NCBI GenBank assembly: GCA_038229875.1
Contig: JBBROA010000081.1
Span: 1-19,365 of the forward strand
Direction of reading: 5' to 3'
Source: JALYUA01 sp038229875
Lineage (GTDB): Bacteria > Acidobacteriota > Thermoanaerobaculia > UBA5066 > Gp7-AA6
Length of the DNA stretch: 19,365 nucleotides
Position numbers and translations under genes: made by a program. The number at the start of each line of letters is the position of its first letter. The first letter of the stretch is position 1. Below the pieces are notes generated by a model. The model searched no databases, was not told where the DNA came from, and was given only the letters and a program-made list of their open reading frames with translations. Shown here piece after piece: positions 7,696 to 14,336 of the stretch.

Positions 7696-8868
7696 TTAAA
7701 CCTCGCGGAGAGCCGTGGTGATCTTCATGCGCGAGGCCCGCCACGCCGGGAAGAAGCCTCCGAACACGCCCATCGCCAGCGAGAAGGCGATTCCGCCGGC
7801 GATCAGCGGGGGCGTCAGTCGGAAGTTGAAGAGAACCTCCGAAAACGTCCGGAAGTTCATGGTCCCGGTGGGCTTCGTCAGAATGAGGTTGAAGAGAATG
7901 AAGGCGAGCGCCGTGCCGGCGATGCCGCCGGCGACGCAGAGCAACAGAGCCTCCAGGATGAACGAGGCCAGGACGGCGCTCCGCGAGAAGCCGATCGCGC
8001 GCAGCGTGCCGATCTCCCGCGTGCGGGCGGAGACCTGCGCGTACATCGTGTTCATCGCGCCGAAGGAAGCGCCAATTGCGGTGAACAGCCCGACTAAGAT
8101 CGCGAGGACCTTGATCGGCGCGCCGGTGACCATTTGCTCCTCGTAATACGTCTTCTCCGTTTTTCCTTCGAGCTTCAGGCGCTGATCGCCCTTCACTGTC
8201 TCGATGTAACGCGACCCCGCTTCGGGATCGCTCGTCCGGACGAAGACGGATGAAAAGATCGGCCGCTTCGACTGCGCCTGCAGGTCCTTGACGTCCACCC
8301 AGATCTCGGACTCGTAGGCGCTGCCGGAGGCGTCGAAGTGGCCGACGATGATCCACCGGTAGCTGCCGGATTTGATCGCGTCCCCGACTCCCATCCCCGT
8401 GAACCGCGTCGCGAGGTTCTTCGAGACGATCGCCTCGTTCGTGCCCTGATTCATGATCCGGCCGTCGACGATTTTGAGGCTCGGCCGCATCTCGAATCCG
8501 ACCGGTCCGACGCCGCGGATCTGCACGTTGGAGCTCTTGCCGTCCTGCCGGCGGATGTTAATGAGGGTCAGCAGCTCGGGAGAAACGAGCGGCTCACCTT
8601 TCGCGTTGCGTTCGATGCCGGGCAGGGCCCGAATCATCTCGTAGGAGTCGCGCGTGACGACGCTCTGCATCTCCGCCTGCGACCCGACACGCATCGTCAA
8701 GATGTTGCGGGTGGACGCGTTGACGGAGAGGGTGCGGTTGACTCCCTGCCAGAGTGCGAGAACGAAGAGAAACACCGTCACCACGAGACAGATGACGAGC
8801 ACGGTCATCCCGGTCGAGACCTTCCGGTTGACGAGGTTTCGGGCGTTGTACTTGAGAGGGATCGCCAT
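7696..8868 (-). CDS. ABC transporter permease, FtsX/MacB type (second permease of operon)
   Basis: 390 residues. One helix near the N-terminus (TGMTVLVICLVVTVFLFVLA) is followed by a large extracytoplasmic domain (about residues 45-260, MacB periplasmic-core type) and three C-terminal helices forming the FtsX domain, including the family stretch ARTREIGTLRAIGFSRSAVL and a C-terminal AWRASRMKITTALREV. It pairs with the 8870-10036 permease and the 10033-10746 ATPase as a mechanotransmission-type exporter rather than a classical importer. The ATG follows the preceding stop by one base, so it is co-translated with its partner. Last gene of a four-gene operon. Cargo unknown. Confidence 0.93.
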   Translation of the reverse strand: MAIPLKYNARNLVNRKVSTGMTVLVICLVVTVFLFVLALWQGVNRTLSVNASTRNILTMRVGSQAEMQSVVTRDSYEMIRALPGIERNAKGEPLVSPELLTLINIRRQDGKSSNVQIRGVGPVGFEMRPSLKIVDGRIMNQGTNEAIVSKNLATRFTGMGVGDAIKSGSYRWIIVGHFDASGSAYESEIWVDVKDLQAQSKRPIFSSVFVRTSDPEAGSRYIETVKGDQRLKLEGKTEKTYYEEQMVTGAPIKVLAILVGLFTAIGASFGAMNTMYAQVSARTREIGTLRAIGFSRSAVLASFILEALLLCVAGGIAGTALAFILFNLILTKPTGTMNFRTFSEVLFNFRLTPPLIAGGIAFSLAMGVFGGFFPAWRASRMKITTALREV

Positions 8869-8869
8869 C

Positions 8870-10036
8870 TCACACCACCTGACGCAGGCCGTCGACGATC
8901 CGGATCCGGCTCGACCGGATCGCGGGTACGAACCCGGCGAGCACGCCGATCGCGACGGAGATCGCGAATGCGGCGAAGAGGACCGACGGCGACACCTTGA
9001 AGTTGATCAGAAAAGGCGCCATCGGGCTGGTGGACATCCACTTCACCATGGCGGGAACGAGAATGAACTTCGCCAGCACGACGCCGACGATCCCTCCCAG
9101 CAGGGACATCAGCACCGCCTCCGAGAGGATGAACCCGAGGATGTGCCCCGGCCTGAAACCGAGCGTGCGAAGGACCGAGATTTCGGTCACCCGCTCGCGG
9201 GCCGACATCGCGACGGTGTTCGCGACGATCAGGGTGACGGCGAAGAGGATGATCAGAGAAATCCAGCGGATCAACCCCTTGATGTTCCCCATCATCTCCA
9301 TGAATGAAGCTTGGAATTGTTTCTCGGTCAGCGTCTTGGTCGGAGCGTCGCTGTTCTCGAACATCTTGTCGACGGTTTCCGTGACGCGCGGGAGGTCCGC
9401 GGCGTTCGCGACCTTCAGGTAGTAGATGCCCGTCACTTTATTAGCGCCGAACCACTTCGCCTGGTTCAGATACTCGTTGTGGAAGAACGCGTTCGACTCG
9501 TCGCCGGACTTGTAAGCGCCGACGAAGACGAGGTCGAGAGTCACCGGGATGTAGGTCCCGCGCAGCGAGATGTGCTGCCCCTTTTTCCAATGGAACTTGT
9601 CGACGAGGCTCTGGCCGGCCACGAACGAGTTCTGGGTCGCGCGGAACTCCTTCTCGACGGCGGGGTCGATCGTGGCGTCGTCAAAGACCTTCGTGAAATA
9701 GATCTCCGGGTCGCACGACAGCTGCCCGAAGAAGTTTTCGGGCTTGTCGTCCTTGTAGACCCCGCCGAACCAGACCTGCGGGGAAACGGCCACGACGCCG
9801 GGGATCTGCTCGATCCGCTGCCGTTGGGAGAGGGGGAGGAAGTTCGCGAGACCGGTGGCGTGCTGGACCACGAGCCGGTTCGAGCCGCGGTTGCCGGACG
9901 GGTCCTGTTCCATCGCCTGCAGCAGGCACGTGAGCACGACGATCAGGACCAGCACGAGGACGATCGAGCCGGTGGTCAGGACCGTCCGGGTCTTCTTACG
10001 GAAGACGTTTCTCCAGACGAGGTTGAAGAACTTCAT
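8870..10036 (-). CDS. ABC transporter permease, FtsX/MacB type (first permease of operon)
   Basis: 388 residues with the same four-helix plan as its neighbour: an N-terminal helix (TTGSIVLVLVLIVVLTCLL), a long periplasmic domain, then three helices with the cytoplasmic coupling segment SARERVTEISVLRTLGFRPG and the ending RSSRIRIVDGLRQVV. The two permeases are clearly different in sequence, so the complex is probably a heterodimer, as in LolCE, rather than the MacB homodimer. ATPase and permease are separate chains, unlike MacB itself. The start codon overlaps the ATPase stop by 4 bp (ATGA). The substrate is not predictable from sequence; antibiotics, peptides, lipids and lipoproteins are all moved by this superfamily. 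Confidence 0.94.
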   Translation of the reverse strand: MKFFNLVWRNVFRKKTRTVLTTGSIVLVLVLIVVLTCLLQAMEQDPSGNRGSNRLVVQHATGLANFLPLSQRQRIEQIPGVVAVSPQVWFGGVYKDDKPENFFGQLSCDPEIYFTKVFDDATIDPAVEKEFRATQNSFVAGQSLVDKFHWKKGQHISLRGTYIPVTLDLVFVGAYKSGDESNAFFHNEYLNQAKWFGANKVTGIYYLKVANAADLPRVTETVDKMFENSDAPTKTLTEKQFQASFMEMMGNIKGLIRWISLIILFAVTLIVANTVAMSARERVTEISVLRTLGFRPGHILGFILSEAVLMSLLGGIVGVVLAKFILVPAMVKWMSTSPMAPFLINFKVSPSVLFAAFAISVAIGVLAGFVPAIRSSRIRIVDGLRQVV

Positions 10037-10746
10037 ACCTTCCTCGCGGCTCCCGCCTCGGTCTGCTCGTCGGCATGGAGCAGGCCCTTGTCGAGGTGAA
10101 CCATCCGGTGAGCGCGCGACGCGGCCTTCGGGTCGTGCGTGACCATGACGATCGTCTTTCCAAACTCGCCGTTCAACCGGTTCAACAGGACGAGGATCTC
10201 TTCCGCGGATTTGGCGTCGAGGTCGCCGGTCGGCTCGTCGGCGACTAAGATCGCCGGGTCCGAGACGATCGCGCGCGCGATCGCGACGCGTTGTTCCTGT
10301 CCTCCGGAAAGCTGGCGCGGATAGTGGTCCATCCGGTCCGAAAGACTGACGATGTTGAGCGCGGTCTCGACGTGCTTCCGGCGCTCCGCCCGCTTCAAGG
10401 GGGTCAGGAGCAACGGCAGCTCCACGTTCTCGAATGCGGTCAACACCGGCAGGAGGTTGTAGAGCTGAAAGATGAAGCCCACCGTCCGCGATCGCCAGCG
10501 GGCGAGCTCCCCCTGAGAGACCCGCGCGATGTCCTTGCCGCCGATGACGATCCGGCCCCGGGTCGGCTGGTCGATCCCCGCGATGAGGTTCACGAGCGTC
10601 GTCTTCCCGGAGCCCGACGGGCCCATCAGCGAGACGAACTCGCCCTCGGGAATCGACAGGTTGATGTCGTTCAAGACCGGGATCTCGAGGGCATCCCGCT
10701 TGTAAACTTTTTCGACGTGCTCGATTGCGATCAAGGGTTCCGCCAT
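10033..10746 (-). CDS. ABC transporter ATP-binding protein, MacB/LolD family
   Basis: 237 residues with all nucleotide-binding motifs intact: Walker A GPSGSGKT (42-49), Q-loop Gln94 (FQLYNLLP), signature LSGGQ (146-150), Walker B ILVADE (166-171) with catalytic Glu171, D-loop GDLD and H-loop His204. The Leu-Tyr-Asn-Leu-Leu after the Q-loop and DEPTGDLD are typical of the LolD/MacB/FtsE group. It powers the two FtsX-type permeases encoded downstream. The ATG lies 29 bp after the adaptor stop, and the gene's own stop overlaps the next start by 4 bp. Cytoplasmic, membrane-associated. Confidence 0.96.
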   Translation of the reverse strand: MAEPLIAIEHVEKVYKRDALEIPVLNDINLSIPEGEFVSLMGPSGSGKTTLVNLIAGIDQPTRGRIVIGGKDIARVSQGELARWRSRTVGFIFQLYNLLPVLTAFENVELPLLLTPLKRAERRKHVETALNIVSLSDRMDHYPRQLSGGQEQRVAIARAIVSDPAILVADEPTGDLDAKSAEEILVLLNRLNGEFGKTIVMVTHDPKAASRAHRMVHLDKGLLHADEQTEAGAARKV

Positions 10747-10775
10747 GGTGCTCCTTCCCGCGCGCCCGCTCTTTT

Positions 10776-11957
10776 CTAGCTGGCGCCTTCCGCTTCCGAC
10801 CTCACGCGATCCCCTTCACGAAGCTGCACGGCGCCCGGGGCTGCCACGAGCTTCTCTCCGCCCTGCAGGCCCGACGTCACTTCCACCTGTCCCTGGACCT
10901 CGCCGCCCGACTGAACCGGTAGGAAGTGCGCCCTGCCCTCGACCACGCGGAACACGCCGGTCTTTCCGTTCGACGTCGAAAGCGCGCTCTTCGGCACGAG
11001 GATTCTGGTCCGATGGCTCTTGCCCGACGTGGGCTCCGACGTGAAGGCCACACGGGCCGACAGGTCGGGCAGAATCTTCTCGTCGGCGTCGTCGATCGCC
11101 ACCTTGACGCGGACGGTGGCCTTCTGCCGGTCCGCCGCGGGAACGATCTGCCGCAGATGGCCGTGGTACGTCTTGTCCGGCACGGCGTCGAGCGCGATCT
11201 CCGCCGGCTGGCTCGGCGCGAGACGCGAGAGGTTCGATTCATTCACGTCGGCGCCGACGTACAGCGACGAGAACTCGACTAAGGTGACGATCGCGCCCCC
11301 GGAGCCGCCCCCTGAAGGGGATGAGCCGAACGGCGAGACCGCCTCCCCGACGAAAGCCCGCTTTGCGGTGACGACGCCGGCGAAGGGCGCCCGAATCTCG
11401 GTGTAGGCGAGCAGGGCGCGCACGTACTCGACGCGGGCGCGAGTGGAGGATTCCTGCGCCACGGCCGAATCCAAAACTGACTGGGGAGCAAGCCCTTCCG
11501 TCGTGAGGGATTTCTGCCGGGCGAGCTCCGCCCGGGCGTTCACCCACGCGGCCCGCGCCTCCGAAAGCTGCGCGTCGATGTCCGTATGGTCGAGCCGGGC
11601 GATGACTTCGCCCTTCTTCACCCGGGAGCCTTCCGTCACGTTCAGCTCCGTGATCCGCGAGGTGATTTTGGGAGACAGGTCCGCCTTGCGCTCCGCTTCG
11701 ACGTATCCGGTCGAGGTCAGAACCGTCGTCGCCTGCCCCTCGGTGACGACGGAGGCGGTGACGAGATCCACCTTCTTGGGGCGGAGCGAGCGGCCGGCGA
11801 AGACGTACGCAGCGGCCCCCGCGGCGACGATCAGGATCGCTCCGAGAAGCAGCCAGCCGCGGGCTCCGCCCGATTTCTCGGGCTCCCGGTGGATGCGCAG
11901 CGCGGAGAGGTCCGTCCCCGCACGGTTTCCTTCCTGACTCATGGCAAGGCCCGCCAT
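10776..11957 (-). CDS. Periplasmic adaptor subunit, MacA/HlyD (RND-type membrane fusion) family
   Basis: 393 residues. A cytoplasmic tail of about 33 residues precedes a single anchor helix (GWLLLGAILIVAAGAAAYVF). Then come the two halves of the lipoyl-like barrel-sandwich (SRITELNVTEGSRVKKGEVI and AYTEIRAPFAGVVTAKRAFV) around a short alpha-hairpin, the beta-barrel (SLYVGADVNESNLSRLAPSQ) and a membrane-proximal domain to the end. The adaptor would link the inner-membrane ABC exporter to an outer-membrane channel; no TolC-like gene is in the window. A Gly/Ser-rich insert (FGSSPSGGGSGGA) sits in the second half. I chose the first ATG because GGGAG lies 7 nt upstream (11965-11969). First gene of the operon. 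Confidence 0.94.
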   Translation of the reverse strand: MAGLAMSQEGNRAGTDLSALRIHREPEKSGGARGWLLLGAILIVAAGAAAYVFAGRSLRPKKVDLVTASVVTEGQATTVLTSTGYVEAERKADLSPKITSRITELNVTEGSRVKKGEVIARLDHTDIDAQLSEARAAWVNARAELARQKSLTTEGLAPQSVLDSAVAQESSTRARVEYVRALLAYTEIRAPFAGVVTAKRAFVGEAVSPFGSSPSGGGSGGAIVTLVEFSSLYVGADVNESNLSRLAPSQPAEIALDAVPDKTYHGHLRQIVPAADRQKATVRVKVAIDDADEKILPDLSARVAFTSEPTSGKSHRTRILVPKSALSTSNGKTGVFRVVEGRAHFLPVQSGGEVQGQVEVTSGLQGGEKLVAAPGAVQLREGDRVRSEAEGAS

Positions 11958-12013
11958 TCTATGTCTCCCGGCTGACGTTCCGGCCCGGCGTCCAGGTTTC
12001 GCTCCCCCGGAAA

Positions 12014-12031
12014 GGTCCGCCCGCGCGGACC
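12014..12031. promoter_or_regulatory. Inverted repeat in the spacer region of the 12054 promoter
   Basis: GGTCCGC - CCGC - GCGGACC is a perfect 7-bp dyad with a 4-nt centre, lying 7 bp upstream of the TATAAT hexamer between two divergent genes. It covers where a -35 element would lie, and no TTGACA-like sequence is visible, so it could be an operator for a repressor or activator. Confidence 0.4.
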
Positions 12032-12038
12032 CCGACCG

Positions 12039-12044
12039 TATAAT
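12039..12044 (+). promoter_or_regulatory. -10 element TATAAT, leaderless promoter candidate
   Basis: A consensus TATAAT stands out in GC-rich surroundings, 9 nt before the ATG at 12054. Transcription starting 6-7 nt after the hexamer would leave a 5' leader of only about three bases, so the mRNA would be effectively leaderless. The GAGGG between them is too close to the ATG to be a normal ribosome-binding site. Confidence 0.55.
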
Positions 12045-12053
12045 CGAGGGCTC

Positions 12054-12620
12054 ATGTTCCGCCTCCGACTCGCCGCCGCTTCGGCGACTCTCGTCCTGAC
12101 GGCGGCGATCCCGTCATCGGCCCGGGCAGCGGACGGCGCGCCGCCCGTTGTCTTCTACCGTATCGAGACCGCCGGCCACGGCGTGCTCTGGTCCCGCGAC
12201 CATCCGCTCCAGAGCGGAGATCAGGTCACCTTTCACCAGCACCCGGGCGGAACGCTCGTCAGCCTCCGGCGCTCCGCGATCACGCGGGTCTCCGTGGAGC
12301 GCTCGGCTTCCCTCCCCGCCGGCTACGTCGACGTGGGCATCACCGGCGCCGGCCGCCGCGACGCGGCCGCCTCGCCCGCCCCCGGCGGAGGAAAGTCCGC
12401 GAAGCGGGAAGCGCCCGGCCCGGGCGCGCGGCCCGACGGATCGGCACTCTTCAATCCGGATCGCAAGTACCAGCCCGACATCGACTCCAAGCGGGTGCCC
12501 GGCTTGAACACCGCGATGCCCAACTCGGCCAACGACTACCGGGAAGGCAGGACGCTCGCGTTTCCCGCCGCGGCGGCGACGCAGGCGAGCCCCGGCGATC
12601 CGCCGAAGGGGCCACAGTAA
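12054..12620 (+). CDS. Secreted protein with N-terminal YRI/RD/FHxHP domain (paralog of the 2809 gene)
   Basis: 188 residues, family not recognised. A Sec signal peptide (MFRLRLAAASATLVLTAAIP, then SSARA) is followed by a domain of about 50 residues with VFYRIETAG, SRDHP and TFHQHPGGTL. This aligns without gaps to the N-terminal domain of the protein encoded at 2809-3711: shared YRI, G, RD, P, G, FH, HP, G-x-L and V. The rest is Pro/Gly/Ala-rich with a short segment NPDRKYQPDIDSKRVPGLNT. It is divergent from the exporter operon across 96 bp and has its own TATAAT promoter. It is probably periplasmic or surface-exposed. A link to the exporter is possible from position only. Confidence 0.8.
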   Translation: MFRLRLAAASATLVLTAAIPSSARAADGAPPVVFYRIETAGHGVLWSRDHPLQSGDQVTFHQHPGGTLVSLRRSAITRVSVERSASLPAGYVDVGITGAGRRDAAASPAPGGGKSAKREAPGPGARPDGSALFNPDRKYQPDIDSKRVPGLNTAMPNSANDYREGRTLAFPAAAATQASPGDPPKGPQ

Positions 12621-12691
12621 AGGAAATAGGTCAGGGCCGGGGGTTCAGCGGTGGATTTCCCTGACGAACCCTCATCCGCTTGACCGCTTCC

Positions 12692-12767
12692 GTCCGCCTC
12701 ACCCGCCACCCCTCACCCGCACCGCCCCCGTCCGCCTCACCCCTGACCCCTCACCCTTCACGACCCC
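12692..12767. repeat. Imperfect tandem repeat, 2 x 38 bp, CTCACCC-rich
   Basis: Units 12692-12729 and 12730-12767 share about 30 of 38 positions, including GTCCGCCTCACCC and ACCCCTCACCC at identical offsets. The repeat fills the space between the convergent 12054 and lpd genes. It is strand-biased (pyrimidine-rich on +). I see no terminator hairpin in 12621-12773. Confidence 0.65.
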
Positions 12768-12773
12768 GGGTTT

Positions 12774-14180
12774 CTAGATATGAATCGCGTGCCCGCCCAC
12801 GGCTTCGGCGGCTTCGTGCATGGCTTCCGATAGCGTCGGGTGTGCGTGGATGGTCCGGACGAGCTCCTCGGACGTCGCCTCGAGCCGCAGCGCGGCTCCG
12901 GCTTCGCCGATCAACTCGGTCGCCTTCGGACCGATGATGTGGACGCCCAGGACCTCGTCGTACTTCTTCTCCGCGACGATCTTCACGAACCCCGCGGTCT
13001 CGTTGATGATCCGCGCCTTGCCGATCGCCGAGAACGGAAATTTCCCGACCACCACGTCGTAGCCTCGCTCCCGCGCCTTCGCCTCGGTCAGGCCGATCGA
13101 GCCGATCTCGGGCGAGCAGTAGGTGCAGCCCGGCACCTGGTCGTAGTTCAAAGGCGGCGGGTTCTTGCCGGCCATGTGCTCGACGGCGACGATGCCTTCC
13201 GCCGAGGCGACATGGGCGAGCCACTGCGTCGGCACCACGTCGCCGATCGCATAGATGCCCGGCACGTTTGTCCGCATCATCCCGTCCACCTTGATGTAAC
13301 CGCGATCCGTCTCGACGTTCACGGCTTCGAGGCCGATGCCCTCCGAGAGGGGCTTGCGGCCGACCGCCAGCAGCATCTTCTCCGCTCGGAACGTCTCGGT
13401 CTTGCCGCCCGACGTTCGCGCGAGAATTTCGACGCCGTTGTCCGATTTCGTGACCTTCTCGACGCGAGTATCCACGTATACGGCGATCCCCTGTCGTTTG
13501 AAGGACGCGGCAAGCTCCCGGGAAATCTCTTCGTCCTCGACCGGGACGATGCGCGGCAGGACCTCGATGACTGTGGCCTTCGCGCCGAAGCGGGCGAACA
13601 TGGACGCGAACTCGACACCGACGGCCCCCGAGCCGATGACGAGGAGCGACTTCGGGACCTCCGCGAGCTCCAGAATCGAGTCGGAAGAAAGAATCGTCCG
13701 GTGGTCGATGTCGATTCCGGGAAGCGACCGCGGGGACGAGCCCGTCGCGATCAGGATGTTCTTCGCCTGGTATTCCGTTTCGGTGCCGTCCGCCGCCTTG
13801 ACGGCCACGCGGCCGGGGCCGGCGATCCGGCCGAACCCGGTCGTCACGTCCACCCGGTTCTTCTTCATCAGGTAGGCGACGCCGTTCGAGCTCTGGCGCA
13901 CGACCTTGTCCTTGTGCTTCTGCGCGCCCGCCATTTCGAGCTTCACTTCCCGGGCGAGCACGCCGACGTCCGCGCCGTGGCGCGCCTCTTCCAGAAGGTC
14001 CGCGGTGTGGAGGAGCGCTTTGGTCGGGATGCAGCCGCGCAGGGTGCATACCCCGCCGAGTCGAGGCTCGAGCTCGATCACCTGCACCGAGAGGCCGAGT
14101 TGAGCGGCCCGGATCGCAGCCACGTAGCCGCCGGGACCCGAGCCGATGATCGAGACGTCGTAAGTCTTGGATTCATTCAT
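12774..14180 (-). CDS. lpdA: Dihydrolipoamide dehydrogenase (E3)
   Basis: 468 residues, the normal length. This FAD enzyme oxidises protein-bound dihydrolipoamide with NAD+ in 2-oxoacid dehydrogenase or glycine cleavage complexes. Visible are the FAD motif GSGPGGYVAAIRAA (13-26), the redox disulfide Cys45/Cys50 in GGVCTLRGCIPTK, the NAD-binding GSGAVGVEFA, the second FAD motif YAIGDV, and the catalytic His-Glu pair of the dimer interface HPTLSEAMHEA near the C-terminus. The usual spacing of the redox cysteines (CxxxxC) is kept, although the residues between them differ from the common CLNVGC. AAGGGA lies 7 nt before the ATG (14188-14193), a good ribosome-binding site. No E1 or E2 gene is in the window. 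It lies downstream of, and on the same strand as, the AhpD-like selenoprotein candidate. Confidence 0.95.
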   Translation of the reverse strand: MNESKTYDVSIIGSGPGGYVAAIRAAQLGLSVQVIELEPRLGGVCTLRGCIPTKALLHTADLLEEARHGADVGVLAREVKLEMAGAQKHKDKVVRQSSNGVAYLMKKNRVDVTTGFGRIAGPGRVAVKAADGTETEYQAKNILIATGSSPRSLPGIDIDHRTILSSDSILELAEVPKSLLVIGSGAVGVEFASMFARFGAKATVIEVLPRIVPVEDEEISRELAASFKRQGIAVYVDTRVEKVTKSDNGVEILARTSGGKTETFRAEKMLLAVGRKPLSEGIGLEAVNVETDRGYIKVDGMMRTNVPGIYAIGDVVPTQWLAHVASAEGIVAVEHMAGKNPPPLNYDQVPGCTYCSPEIGSIGLTEAKARERGYDVVVGKFPFSAIGKARIINETAGFVKIVAEKKYDEVLGVHIIGPKATELIGEAGAALRLEATSEELVRTIHAHPTLSEAMHEAAEAVGGHAIHI

Positions 14181-14336
14181 GGGTTCGTCCCTTTTCGAGG
14201 GCGGAGGTTATCAGGACCGACCGGCGCGATGACGCTTGATCACGAGGCGCTGAGTTTTAGCATTTTCGGGCGCGGGTGGGACGCCCGCGCCCGAAAACGA
14301 CGCGGCGACCTTTCCGCGCTGCTGCGCGGGGCGCCG
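14181..14336. other. Intergenic region between the AhpD-like gene and lpd
   Basis: No ORF is supported. It contains a perfect 14-bp inverted repeat (14263-14297) and, on the minus strand, the lpd ribosome-binding site; TAACCT at about 14205-14210 on that strand is a possible -10 element for lpd. The two genes could therefore be separately initiated or partly read through. Confidence 0.5.
14263..14297. repeat. Perfect 14-bp inverted repeat (stable hairpin)
   Basis: The arms are TTTTCGGGCGCGGG (14263-14276) and CCCGCGCCCGAAAA (14284-14297), with a 7-nt loop. The A/T bases lie with T on the 5' side and A on the 3' side on either strand, so there is no U tract after the stem as in a canonical intrinsic terminator. 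It lies 40 nt downstream of the AhpD-like gene's stop, so it may stabilise or end that transcript, or serve as a protein-binding dyad. Confidence 0.75.

Noticed and set aside
14263..14297. Calling the 14-bp inverted repeat a canonical Rho-independent terminator
   Set aside because: The T run is on the 5' side of the stem and the A run on the 3' side in both orientations, so no U tract follows the hairpin.
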